A stretch of DNA of 64,000 nt from Eurosta solidaginis (taxonomy: Eukaryota; Arthropoda; Insecta; Diptera; Tephritidae), in NCBI RefSeq assembly GCF_040869045.1, contig NC_090319.1:268476897-268540896 (forward strand), given 5' to 3'. Each line of letters begins with the position of its first letter. The stretch's first letter is position 1. The notes beneath the pieces are model-generated. The model worked only from the letters and a program-made list of their open reading frames with translations, was not told the origin of the DNA and did no database searches. Shown piece by piece: positions 33,185 through 43,684 of this stretch. The position numbers were made by a program, and so were the translations under genes.

Positions 33185-33768
33185 TTTTATATATAATATG
33201 TTATTACATATATATGAATATAATAAAATGATTAATAATATTCATGTTGTTGTTGTAGCGATAATGACATTCCCTAAAAGCTTTGGGGAGAGTGAGCGAT
33301 ATTGAGTATGCTTTGCCTGATATAAATCCTGTACAAGCACAATTCAACTTTCAGGGCCTTGAATCTTCAGGGCCATACACCATTTGATTATTCGAGATTT
33401 CTTAGTGCATCGATTATGTATTTCGGTATTATGTAAGTCAATTTGACGTTACGTTTGCAGTTTAAATTGTAATTTGCTTTATACTTCATTTTTTTCTTAC
33501 TTCAAGAACTAACAGTGTAACGGCTCTTTAATTTTTCGTGGCGATAACCGGCACTTTTTGCTAGACTCGCATTCGTTTTCATTGTCGATGAGGTAAGCAG
33601 AAATTGAATTCAATTGCTAATATGCATCGTTTGATTCGGATAACACGTTAGCGGCAGCTGTAAACATTTACCACCAGCAGTAGCTAGCAGATAATAGCTC
33701 GGTGAGTTAAGTATTTTCCAAAGCACGTAAGTATTATCACAAAGCCACCGTATGCATGTCTTTAACAG

Positions 33769-33921
33769 ATTTATTTGCAAGCGATCGTGCGTGTCGTTAA
33801 TGGTGCAGCTGGCGGAAGCTTTGGTTCGAGTGCTGGTGGATTGAAAGAAAGTGGCAAATTGCGCAAAATATTCTTAGCGTTGGAACAACAAAGTGGTGGC
33901 AAGTTTCGTGATGTGGCTTAA
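33769..33921 (+). CDS. Candidate terminal exon, unrecognised
   Basis: After a possible acceptor (GTCTTTAACAG^) the frame reads AIVRVVNGAAGGSFGSSAGG, then LKESGKLRKIFLALEQQSGG and KFRDVA, closing at TAA 33919-33921. Composition is protein-like and the AT content drops. A strong donor-like GATGAG^GTAAGC lies at 33583-33594 and would be in phase, but the frame upstream of it has no ATG. The family is not recognised. It could be an exon of a gene extending outside, or a retroposed fragment. Confidence 0.25.
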   Translation: MYLQAIVRVVNGAAGGSFGSSAGGLKESGKLRKIFLALEQQSGGKFRDVA

Positions 33922-35521
33922 GCATTTTTATACCCAGCATTACAGCAAGCAGAGTATAAAGTAGTGCATTAATATCCATGCATCAACAAAATATTTCATA
34001 AAAATCAGAGCTGGGCAAAACATGATGCCAAAACATGCAAAATTTTAAGTTGTTTTCATAATATTTCGTATACTTTCATTTGATGCTATTGCTAATCTAA
34101 AATAATCACATGTGTTGCATGTTTACATGTACATATATACGCGAGTATTCTAATTTCTAGTTTTTTTTTCGACCATCAGCATCATCACTAATAACTATTA
34201 GATGCAAAAATGTTTTGCCTACTTTAATGATCTTATCTGGGTCGTTCGAAACGGCTGCTGCATTCTAATTAATTGATGCTTCATCCATCAAAATTACAGG
34301 AAATATTTATGAATTTCATTCATTATAAGCTTTTATTTAGTTTCACTTTTGTTGTCTGTAATGGAATCTTGCAAGTTAAATTTGATACACTTCCCGGTGC
34401 CCGATTGAGCTGAAATTTTGCACACATGTATAACTCCGATGACAATGCAATATTAATTTGTTAGAATTCGATAAATTAATCGATAACACAGTTATCGGTA
34501 AAGATTTGTATTTACTTTGGCATAACAGCCTAAGTCCCATACAAACCCGCCGGTACCTATCCGTGAATTGTGATATTTGGACGTGGTGAATCACGCGTGT
34601 CACGCGTGGTGAATCTCAACGCTTACGAAAAGCGGAGACACAACCCTCTGTTGTATTTCTGTGTATAACCAACATAGCTGAATTTTTAAGGCTGTTTAAC
34701 TCTGTAATCTTTTCTGTAATTTATTTTGCTTTTGGAAAAATTACCTATTTGAAAAAAGCTGGCTGAAAAATATTGGCATAACAGCTTAAGTTAAATCAAG
34801 AATGGAAAATTTGAGCCGATGTGGCAATTTCGCGCGTCCGTTGAACGAAATATTGACAATCTGCTGATCATCGCTAGGAAATTAGCGACATTCCATCAAC
34901 TAAGCAGCACTTTAGCAATACTACTGTTATTATTTGGCCGCTCAAACACACATATATTAATTGTGCATTAAATCTAAAATATACAAATACACCATAATAA
35001 TTTACACGGCCAAAGCCATAATAATTTACACGGGTCATCAATTCTTTCTCTGATTCAAAATCTGAACTACCAGCGCTACCGTCAACAGCTCAGTGTCATC
35101 ATTGCCAGTAGCGCCAATAACACCAAACTCGTGCCTGACACACAAAAGTCGTTTCACTCAATAGCGCAAGTAAAATGTACTACGCACTCACTACTAAGTA
35201 GCGTCAAAACTCGCTTGGAGTCATTTCGTCAATGAGCTACCATTGAGCTGGCACCGCATTGGCGCTGGCGCCATGCAATTTACATCACTAAAATTGCGCG
35301 AATGCCCAGGCTCATGACTTCAATACTTATATTTACTATGCTTTAAACGTTGAATACACCTCTGAAGTTGCTGCGCATAAAATGTGTACTAATAAATTCC
35401 AATCCGCATTATACGCAGATGTAACTGAAATATGTGTTTTTGTTTCACCTCCTTTACTTATATTTAAAGCTTTCTAAGAACAAGCTTCTATTACTTGTTA
35501 ATAAAACGAACTAAAAAGTAA

Positions 35522-36130
35522 AAAATAAAATTAAAGAAAAAAAACTTTTTTAAAAATAAGCTTTTATTATTTTGGTTAATAAAATTAACTAAAAAGTAAA
35601 CAATAAATTGACTCTAAAGAAATATAACACTTTATAAGTTCATTGTAAGCTTAAACAATAATTAGGCTTTTTCGTCTGCGACAAAAAAATTCTATATTGT
35701 ACATAATTATATATTTTTAACATTAAAACTTTACACCTAAATTATTAAATCTTACAGTTTATATCACAGTCCTAATTGTTCTAATAAAAGCGTGTTACAT
35801 TGCGATAGCAAGAAAATGAGATCCTAAATGTTCTTAATTATACCATCAAAATTTAACACGTTTTTTATCAGAACAATTTGGACTGTGAATTAAACTGTAA
35901 GATTTAATAATTTAGGTGTAAAGTTTTTATGTTAAAAATATATAATTATGTACAATATAGAATTTTTTTGTCGCAGACGAAAAAGCCTAATTATTGTTTA
36001 AGCTTACAATGAACTTATAAAGTGTTATATTTCTTTAGAGTCAATTTATTGTTTACTTTTTAGTTAATTTTATTAACCAAAATAATAAAAGCTTATTTTT
36101 AAAAAAGTTTTTTTTCTTTAATTTTATTTT
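35522..36130. repeat. Large inverted repeat, arms ~276 bp, 56-nt spacer
   Basis: Arms 35522-35797 and 35854-36130 are reverse complements with only a handful of differences. The left flank also carries a partial direct duplication of the arm start (35481-35525 resembles 35558-35604). No coding capacity. A transcript would fold into a long hairpin. It could be a palindromic MITE. Confidence 0.85.
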
Positions 36131-36560
36131 AATTGCGGATTAGCGCAAAATGTTATCGTAACATGCCAACATAATTTCACTTAGACACTTTTCTTTAAGT
36201 GCACTTTACTGCATTCAAATTAAATTACTTGCCTTTCTCTAATAATAATATTTACAAGTATTTAACTAATAAAAATTTACTAGTGTAACTATTTGTACAG
36301 CAATACTTATATATTTTTTTATTATTTTTATTATTTAATTTCATACGCAGACTTATTGCCTTCTAATTATGGTGAAAATAATCCGCAATGTTGATGGTAG
36401 CCGCTTGAAATCCACGATTTTCATTATTTAATGTGTTCTTCAACAACACAGGGCGTTAGTACAGTGGCGAGTAAAAGTGTCATCCATAGTTCTGCACAAT
36501 GGTGACATATGTTTGAGTTGGTTTTTGGTGTAAATATTTTTCTTCACTGTATAGCGGATT

Positions 36561-36909
36561 TGTTGTTGTTGTTCTATTATCGATAAAGATACTCCGCGAA
36601 GGCTTTGTGGAGTGTTATCGATTTTGATGGTCCTTTGCCGGATATAGATCCGGTACGTTCCGTAACAAAGCACCATTAAGGTATTAGCCCGACCATCTCG
36701 GGAACGATTTATATGACCACACTAAACCTTCTAGGCCATCCCTCCCTCCCCATCCCCTAGTTACATGATGAGCTTGGGGGCGCCAGAGCCTCGGCTGTTA
36801 ATGAAACAGGATTCGCCACGAGTAGGTGAGGTTGACAATTGGGTTGGATAAGCTATATATTGCGCTGGCAACTGCTTGAGAAGGTTGCGCTACACAACGC
36901 CTTGAATCC
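36561..36909 (-). mobile_element. (CAA)n-tailed short retroposon (minus)
   Basis: Starts with TTGTTGTTGTT on the plus strand (the CAA tail reversed), then TATCGATAAAGATACTCC, GATCCGGTACGTTCC, ATGAAACAGGATTCGCC and GCGCTGGCAAC, in the order of the other copies. The minus-strand frames here are not genes. Confidence 0.75.
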
Positions 36910-37139
36910 CTGTATAGGGGAGTCCAGAAGATAAACGGAAGGTAAATTTAGATATGAGCGCAGTGTCTGGATGTGGTATGTTATATTGACTGTAGATAAA
37001 GGCGAAGTATGTGGTATTGACATGCTGCATGGGGAATACAGAATGTAAGAATAAGCGCAGCGATGAGATACCGGTTTGTGTTCCACATGATATAGACGTC
37101 TTATCCTCCTCTTATGGACTAGTTAAAAGTTTTCAATAG

Positions 37140-37683
37140 GTGTGTTATCACTCCGTCGATACACAAGTTATAGTTTTATTATCAAAATGTTATTAATGTT
37201 TTATCGGTGTTTCGATTTATTATTGGAAAGTTGCCGATTTATTATCGTTTGTTGATTATTTTTCGTAAATTATTTATCAAAAAGTGGCTACCTATCGATT
37301 TTTTACCAATTTCGCCTATCAATGAGCTATTAATTTTTTTGCATGTTATCGAAAAGTTATAGATTTGGTATCGGAGGGTTGTCGGTGTGTAATCGAAAAG
37401 CTGTCGATTTGTTTCTTGAAATTTATCGAAATATTTTTTTTTTTTTAATATTGACTTATCATCGAAAAGTTATATATTATTAATCCAAAAGTTCCCGATA
37501 TGTTATCAAAAAATTATCAATTTAGTATCGAAAAGTCATATGAATATACATACTGTTAACGGAGTGGTACCTGCTTGTTGTCTGTGCGTTATAGAATTTT
37601 TATTGAAAAATTATCGAAAATTTGTGGATTTATTTGCAGAAAATGATTGATTTCCAATCGAAGTATTACAATTTGTCATCGGC
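37140..37683. repeat. CGATA-rich array 4, left part
   Basis: Here the motif appears mainly as TATCG on the plus strand, opposite in orientation to arrays 1-3 (for example CGAAAAGTTATAGATTTGGT). It is interrupted by the SINE at 37697 and resumes at 38076. Confidence 0.7.
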
Positions 37684-37696
37684 ATGTTAGCGAAGA

Positions 37697-38062
37697 TGGC
37701 GGCCACCGTGGTGTGATGGTAGCGTGCTCCGCCTACCACACCGTATGCCCTGGGTTCGCACCTCGGGCAAAGCAACATCAAAATTTTAGAAATAAGGTTT
37801 TTAAATTAGAAGAAAATTTTTCTAAGCGGGGTCGCCCCTCGGCAGTGTTTGGCAAGCGCTCCGGGTGTATTTCTGCCATGAAAAGCTCTCAGTGAAAACT
37901 CATCTGCCTTGCAGATGCCGTTCGGAGTCGGCATAAAACATGTAGGTCCCGTCCGGCCAATTTGTGGGGAAAACCAAGAGGAGCACGACGCAAATTGGAA
38001 GAGAAGCTCGGCCTCAGATCTCTTCGGAGGTTATCACGCCTTACATTTATTTTTATTTATTT
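37697..38062 (+). mobile_element. tRNA-derived SINE, copy 3 (plus), 13-bp target duplication
   Basis: The best copy: A-box-like GTGGTGTGATGGTAGC at 37708-37723, B-box GGGTTCGCACC at 37752-37762, body through CTTCGGAGGTTATCACGCC and a TTTATTTTTATTTATTT tail. Perfect direct repeats ATGTTAGCGAAGA at 37684-37696 and 38063-38075 indicate recent retroposition. The frame at 37647-37895 is incidental. Confidence 0.92.
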
Positions 38063-38075
38063 ATGTTAGCGAAGA

Positions 38076-38240
38076 CTCATTGATTTTTAATGAAGCAGAT
38101 ACCGATTAAGCTTCAATATGAAATCGATGACAAATCAGTAACTAGCCGATTAAAACCAATAAGAATCCGATGGCTCGGCGACAAATAAACCCATGACTGA
38201 ACGTAAGTTTCGCTATCGATAGTAAGCCGATAGTAAAACC
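38076..38240. repeat. CGATA-rich array 4, right part
   Basis: Continues the array after the SINE, with CGATGACAAATC/CGATAGTAAGCCGATAG units and exact TATCGATA at 38214-38221. Confidence 0.6.
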
Positions 38241-38599
38241 ATAGGTTGTCGAAATTCGTAATTACATTTAATTTAAACACATTAAACTCAGGACGACTTG
38301 GCCTAAAATCCAATTCAATAACAAATATCGAGCCTCTTCCGGTCTTATGATATGCCATGTAGCACGCTGGCCTTTACGACAATGTAGTAAAACCTATGGA
38401 GCTATGAGAAGCACCAATGAAAGCATTTTGTTAAGATTTTACTAAAACGCAAGTCATATGCTTGCAAATCTCACAAAAGCCAGGATATTCTTTTATTAAG
38501 TGCCATTTGAACTGAGCTAGGACCTGATTAAAACCAACTACAACGTCCTTCTCCCATAGAAGGTTGTTTATAGCAAGCCGAGAATGCGAAAGCTAAATA

Positions 38600-39003
38600 T
38601 TTAAAATTGTTACACCCATTAAACCTGTGGGGATGCAAGGTCTGGACCGTGGAGTTGCGAGTGCACAAGAAGCTTGTTGGTGGCGTCAGTCTCGCCATGA
38701 ATGGACGCGAAAAAGTTCACCCTAGCGTGCCGCACTCCAAAATTAGGTGTGAGATCCGCTCTTTCCAGCGAATGGCCTCGTTTACAAAGAGCACGAGCGA
38801 ATGAGTATTTCGCAGTGAGTCCCCTGCTCTGGAGACTGCACAACCATGCATGGGCAGCTAGCATTTGCACAAAAATCCTGGAGCTAGCAGGCACCTCTCC
38901 AATATGCTTTCGGGAGGAGAAAACTCACATTAACTCAATTTATAACGGCGGAGAGCCTTTGGCAACCGCCGCAGGCGGGGATACTTTCAAAGTTGGCCAC
39001 TAA
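38600..39003. other. GC-richer block with overlapping frames, unassigned
   Basis: Clearly higher GC than its surroundings, with open frames on both strands (38701-39003 plus, 100 codons; 38619-38894 minus, 91 codons). Neither shows a motif I recognise. It may be a fragment of a retroelement or of a host gene. Confidence 0.25.
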
Positions 39004-39129
39004 CAAATCGATGACCATCTGCGAAAACATTACCGTTCTTTATGATAGCATCAACGACAACAACTCGCTAGTTACTTTTGATCGTTACTGCAAATGATTT
39101 TTTCTCTACATGATATGAATGCATCACCC

Positions 39130-39440
39130 AATTAGGTTACTTTTTACCCAGGCATCCAATATAGGTGTACGTTTCTCCTTATCCCGATTCTTCCTATGGA
39201 TTGTTTATACTTGAAGATTCTGCTATGCGAGATAATTACCTCAATAGCTGTTTAGCTGTCAATATAAAAATCAACGGGGCTGCAGTTCAATCTGATATCT
39301 TCCAGTATTTGCACTGCTTTGGCCACGGCTGCTACTTCCGCTAAAACACTACAGTGATTTGAAAGCTTGCAGGATCCATTTGCCGAAGAACATACTCTTA
39401 CGTTAGTTTGGAACCATTGGCCATTTGAGCGCCCATGCGC
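39130..39440 (-). pseudogene. LINE RNase H relic
   Basis: The minus strand translates as NHCSVLAEVAAVAKAVQILE followed by SPVDFYIDS, the middle of a LINE RNase H: the H.SV..AE block with catalytic Glu, then the (I/F)Y(S/I)DS block with Asp. A stop follows DS and the rest is degraded. It belongs with the R1/jockey-like LINEs seen at 41-45 and 52 kb. Confidence 0.6.
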
Positions 39441-39449
39441 TAATTTTAT

Positions 39450-41060
39450 ACCTCTATTGTGGCTCTAAGGGACCATTGAGGCACAGCTACGGCTTCAGGT
39501 AGTCAGAACGAACAGTCCAAACACTTAATTAAGAGGTTAAGTGTTAGATAAAACGCTTTGATGGACCCAAGTCACTTAAAAAATGAACTCTGCAACAGCA
39601 CATGTGGCACGAACATTGACACCACAAACAGGTGAATTGAAACTGCGTGCACTGTTACTCTAATCGTAAGACAACATCAAAAATGCAATCACTGACTAAA
39701 ACCAAAAGCATAATAGAAATAGAAAATATGGTATAAGAAGAAGAAGAAGAAGAAAAATAACCAAATAAAAAAATAAAATTTTAAGCGATCGCAAGGTGTT
39801 ACTAAAAATGCACATACATACATATATGTGTGTCTAGATATCAACACTCAAACATACATAGATATATAGCACTTGGCAAAGCAGTCAAAATGATCAAGTG
39901 AAATGAAAATGTTTAGGAAGTGCGCCTCGTGCGCACGCACATTTAAAAGCGAATCCGTGCAATGAAAATGGAAAAGAACTTCAACAAGAACAAGCGCAAA
40001 TAATAACTCCAACTAGCAATGCAACAGCGCGATTATAAAGTTGCATAATGATTATGCAACACGACGAATTGATGCTTTCCGGCAGTGGTTTTCTTGCCAA
40101 GGCATGGCATGGCATGTTGCTTAAGTGGGTGCAGATAGGAGATGAAAAGCAGCAGGTGCTATATGCACAAACATACCCATATACATACTTCCTCATGGTC
40201 ATGCTTTAGTACATATATAGATACATATAGCAGCAATAACATAGCGGCTAACAAGTGTAGTAGCGACAAAGGTAACACCTTTCCACTTGCCATTTGGCAC
40301 TACTTTGCAACCTTCAATACCGTTGCTGCAACATCTTGCGAGCTGATGATCATTCGTTGTTTTATTGAATGGCAAAACGGACATTTGAGTGAATATTTTA
40401 TTTTTGCACTTTTGTTTTTATTGTTTTGGGTTTTTTTTGTTGTAATTTATTTAGATTTTTTCTTTTTTTTTTTTTTTTGAATTTTTAATGTGAGTCTTAT
40501 TTCTTGTTGTTGTTGCTATTGTTGTAACAATTGTTTTACATTTCAACTTACGACCGTTAGCCCCCAAAGGAAAGGAAAACAAAACGGAAATGATTCCAAG
40601 AATATCATTAAGATTTTACTTTGCTGATTTTCGCATAACACGAAACATTCGTGATTGTGGCATCAACTCTTCCTGTGTGGATTATTTTGTTCTTTCACTG
40701 CTTCGTTATGTAAAAGTACTCACACTCATGATCGTACCTGCGATTATTGTATAACGTACATACGGTTAGCTTAATTGAATATTTTGCACATTACTTAAAT
40801 GATTTGAATCATTATTATATTGGAGCTAACGAAAGGAAGTTACTGCATAACTATGTTGGAGAAAATTAGAAATTTCCTTTCTTTTTTCTAATAAAACAAC
40901 TTCAATTCTGGTAGCGGGTCTAATTTCAGTTTTTCTGCCAATATATAAGCTATAAGATGCAGATAAGGAAATGACTCTGTCAATTTTACGTTATTTATGA
41001 AACCATTAATTTTTTTGTTTGCATTGTGGTAATTTAGCAACCCTTTTTGGAAATTTCCAT
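39450..41060. other. AT-rich unique DNA with (AAG)n and long T run
   Basis: (AAG)n at about 39728-39752 and a T tract at about 40464-40479. The frame 40142-40480 runs into the T tract and is unsupported. Nothing else was seen. Confidence 0.35.
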
Positions 41061-41290
41061 ACAGTAAAGTAACATTTTTCAGAAAACGAACCTTCTTAAA
41101 ATAAGTATGATTTTTCAAAGAAGTATCATTTTTCAAGAAAGTTACCCTTTTCAAAGAAGAAAGCTTTTTCAAAAAGTAACCTTTTTAAAAAAGTAACCTT
41201 TTTAAAAAAGTAACCTTTAAAAAAAAAGTAACCTTTTTAAAAAAGTTACTTTCTTAAAGAACCAACCTTTTTAAAAAGGAACCATTAGAC
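41060..41290. repeat. AAAAAGTAACCTTTTT-type satellite, left part
   Basis: Short near-palindromic units AAAAAGTAACCTTTTT repeated with small variations. The same sequence resumes at 45379 on the other side of the LINE, so the LINE is inserted into this tract. Confidence 0.7.
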
Positions 41291-41922
41291 AGCACTCACA
41301 TTTCGATCACGGAGCGGGTAGTGCCGGGCTTGGTGACTGATACCAAGATCGAATGGGCAGTGAGGGCGTATTCTAAATTTAAATCGCCGGGACCAAATGG
41401 TATATTCCCGGCAATGCTACAAGTTTCAAGTAGAACGGTCGTGGAATAGCTTAAAATAATATTCGATGGGTGCATAAGACTGAATAATATACCGCACTCT
41501 TCAAGAATTGCTCGTGTAGCTTTCCTACCAAAGGCGGCAAAGATCGGTCTCGTGTATCCTAAAGACTATAGACCTATTAGCTTAACATAATTTCTGCTCA
41601 AAACCTTTGAGAGGCTGATAGATGTGTACATAAAATCCAACGTGGATGAAGAGCTGCTCTCCATAACACAACATGCGTACGTCAAAGGCAAGTCGGTAGA
41701 CACCGCATTGTATAGGGTGGTAATATGTATAGAGAAAGCCCTGGAATATAAGTAATATGCTATAGAAGTCTTCTTAGACATTGCCGGGCTTTCAATAATG
41801 TTTCTAAATGGGCGATTATGAATGGTCTTAATTACATTAAAGTATATCCAGCCTTAACCAGATGGATCGGCTGCATGTTAAATTGCAGGAAGATTACATC
41901 ACAATGGGGAAATGGGGATTGT

Positions 41923-43051
41923 TAGGTTAGGTTAGAGTGGCCACCGGTGCAAGCACCGGTGCACTTAGGCCCAAAAAGGTCCCGTTGTGATACCACGTGG
42001 ATTTCTCCCCTACTCAAACCAACAGCTCGATACAGCAAATGTCAGGAGTTTCATAGGTTCCAACTTAGATCGTGAAAAAAGGCAGATCCCAGAGATTTCT
42101 TCCTCTTGTGCCAAAGCGTGGAATAATCGCACAGAAAATGTTTGATTGTTTCTATCTCCTCTTCGTGTTTTCAGCTCCTGCAATAATAACTATAGGGAGC
42201 ACCCAGCCTTTGTGCGTGCCTCCCGATTGCTATGTGGCCGGTTATAAGTTCAACCCCAGAGATATGCCCCCTCTACCAAGAAGAAAGAGACTTTTTGTGC
42301 GTCTCGCGTCCCATATAGGCCATACAAGCTTGAAGTGGTAGCAGGATTCAAGATTGCTCCAGCTCACACCCGCTTCCCTAAGGAAAATCCCCTTCAAAAT
42401 GAGCTTACTGGTAGCGGGCGGCATGCTCAATCCCTTCCAGGACGACGAAAGCGGAACGGGTGGTGCCCCCTCTTGCAAGTTTGTCAGTTATATATCATTG
42501 CCCGATATATTCGAGTGTCCAAGCACACATACCAGACTGAGGGAAGTTTGCTCAGCGATCTCGTTAAGAGATTTGCGGCACTTCTCTACAGTCCTGGACT
42601 TACATGCGACCAATCCAAGTACTTTTAATGCAGCCTGGCTGTTACAGTAACTACAAATATCGTTATAGCCATGAGCAGCCTTCCACAGGTGATGAGCGGC
42701 CTTATTTATAGCAGCCAGCTCCGCCTGAAAGACGCTGCAATGATCGGGTAGGCTAAATGATAGATTCCACCCTAGTTGAGGTGCAAAGACACCGCTGCAC
42801 ACCTTATAATCCAGTTTGGAGACGTCAATATATATCTGCAGCCTATCGCTCAGGTCCGACGGCTCCTTCAACCAATAATCCTTATCCGGAATAATAACCT
42901 CGTACTTTATATTGATAAATACAGGCGGAACTCAATGGTCCGACGATGGCGAATCCAGATACTTAAGAATAGCGGCATGGTCATCCACATTATCTCTCCA
43001 TCCGGACAACTCTCGCAGCCGAAGAGCAGAAAAGCCGCACATTGCTTGGCC
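41923..43051 (-). mobile_element. Second LINE fragment nested in the first, 12-bp target duplication
   Basis: Direct repeats AATGGGGATTGT at 41911-41922 and 43052-43063 bound it. On the minus strand: RNase H (42871-42488) with IYIDVSKLDYKV, DHCSVFQAELAAINKA, CNSQAALKVLG and LGHSNISGNDI. Three of the four catalytic acids look altered (TDGS to IDVS, DSQ to NSQ, NE to ND). Then comes the C-terminal region SKLILKG...WDARRTKSLF, ending with the 3' tail CTAACCTAACCTAAC. Confidence 0.85.
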
Positions 43052-43684
43052 AATGGGGATTGTACGAGGCCACGAAATCAGAGGACTGGGGCACGCCGCA
43101 GGGAGGGGTGCTATCACTATCTCTGCTGTGGACGCTGGTCATCAACCAACTGCTCAGGCGATTCGATGAGGGAACCGTAAAACTTACGGCCTACGCAGAT
43201 GACGTTGAAATTTTCATAATTGGAAAGTGCCTTCCGACGATTCCAAATTGGACCAGGCCTAAGTTAGGAGGGGTGGCCCTATAGGAGAAACCTTGCACAA
43301 AATATCTAGGAATCATCCTATACAGTAAGCTGTCTTGGAAGCTCAACGTGGAGGAGAGGGTGAAGAAGGTTTCAACGGCACTTTATGCATGTAAAAGAAT
43401 ACTGAAATGTACGTGGGGCTCATCGCCCTCTCTTTCTCATTGGGTTTTTACAGCGATTGTAAGCCCTATCCTAAACTATGGATTTCTTGTTTGGTGGAAA
43501 GACACACAAAAGCAACCTAGCTCAAAAATTAGAGGGGGTATGCAGACTATCAATGCTTAGCATTACGGGAGCCCTGAAAACAACTCCGATGGCAGAACTG
43601 TACATTCCATCTGTAGACCTGGTAGCAAAGAACATAACGTTAACAAGTGCAACCAGGCTCGGTGCCTCGGGGAAGCTTGAGCGC

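Larger units (their letters stand above)
33185..36440. other. Mostly unique DNA
   Basis: Holds a 3' fragment of the (CAA)n retroposon (minus, 33246-33350), the exon candidate at 33769-33921 and the long inverted repeat at 35522-36130. Otherwise no gene. 35040-35320 is somewhat GC-richer without a clear frame. Confidence 0.35.

Noticed and set aside
37697..37770. tRNA gene
   Set aside because: A and B boxes are present, but the sequence does not fold as a full cloverleaf and continues into a SINE body with target duplications.
40142..40480. 112-codon plus-strand ORF
   Set aside because: Ends in a poly-Phe run from a T tract; no domain.
41921..41935. Telomere repeat array (TTAGG)n
   Set aside because: Only about three units, and it is the 3' tail of a LINE bounded by a target duplication.
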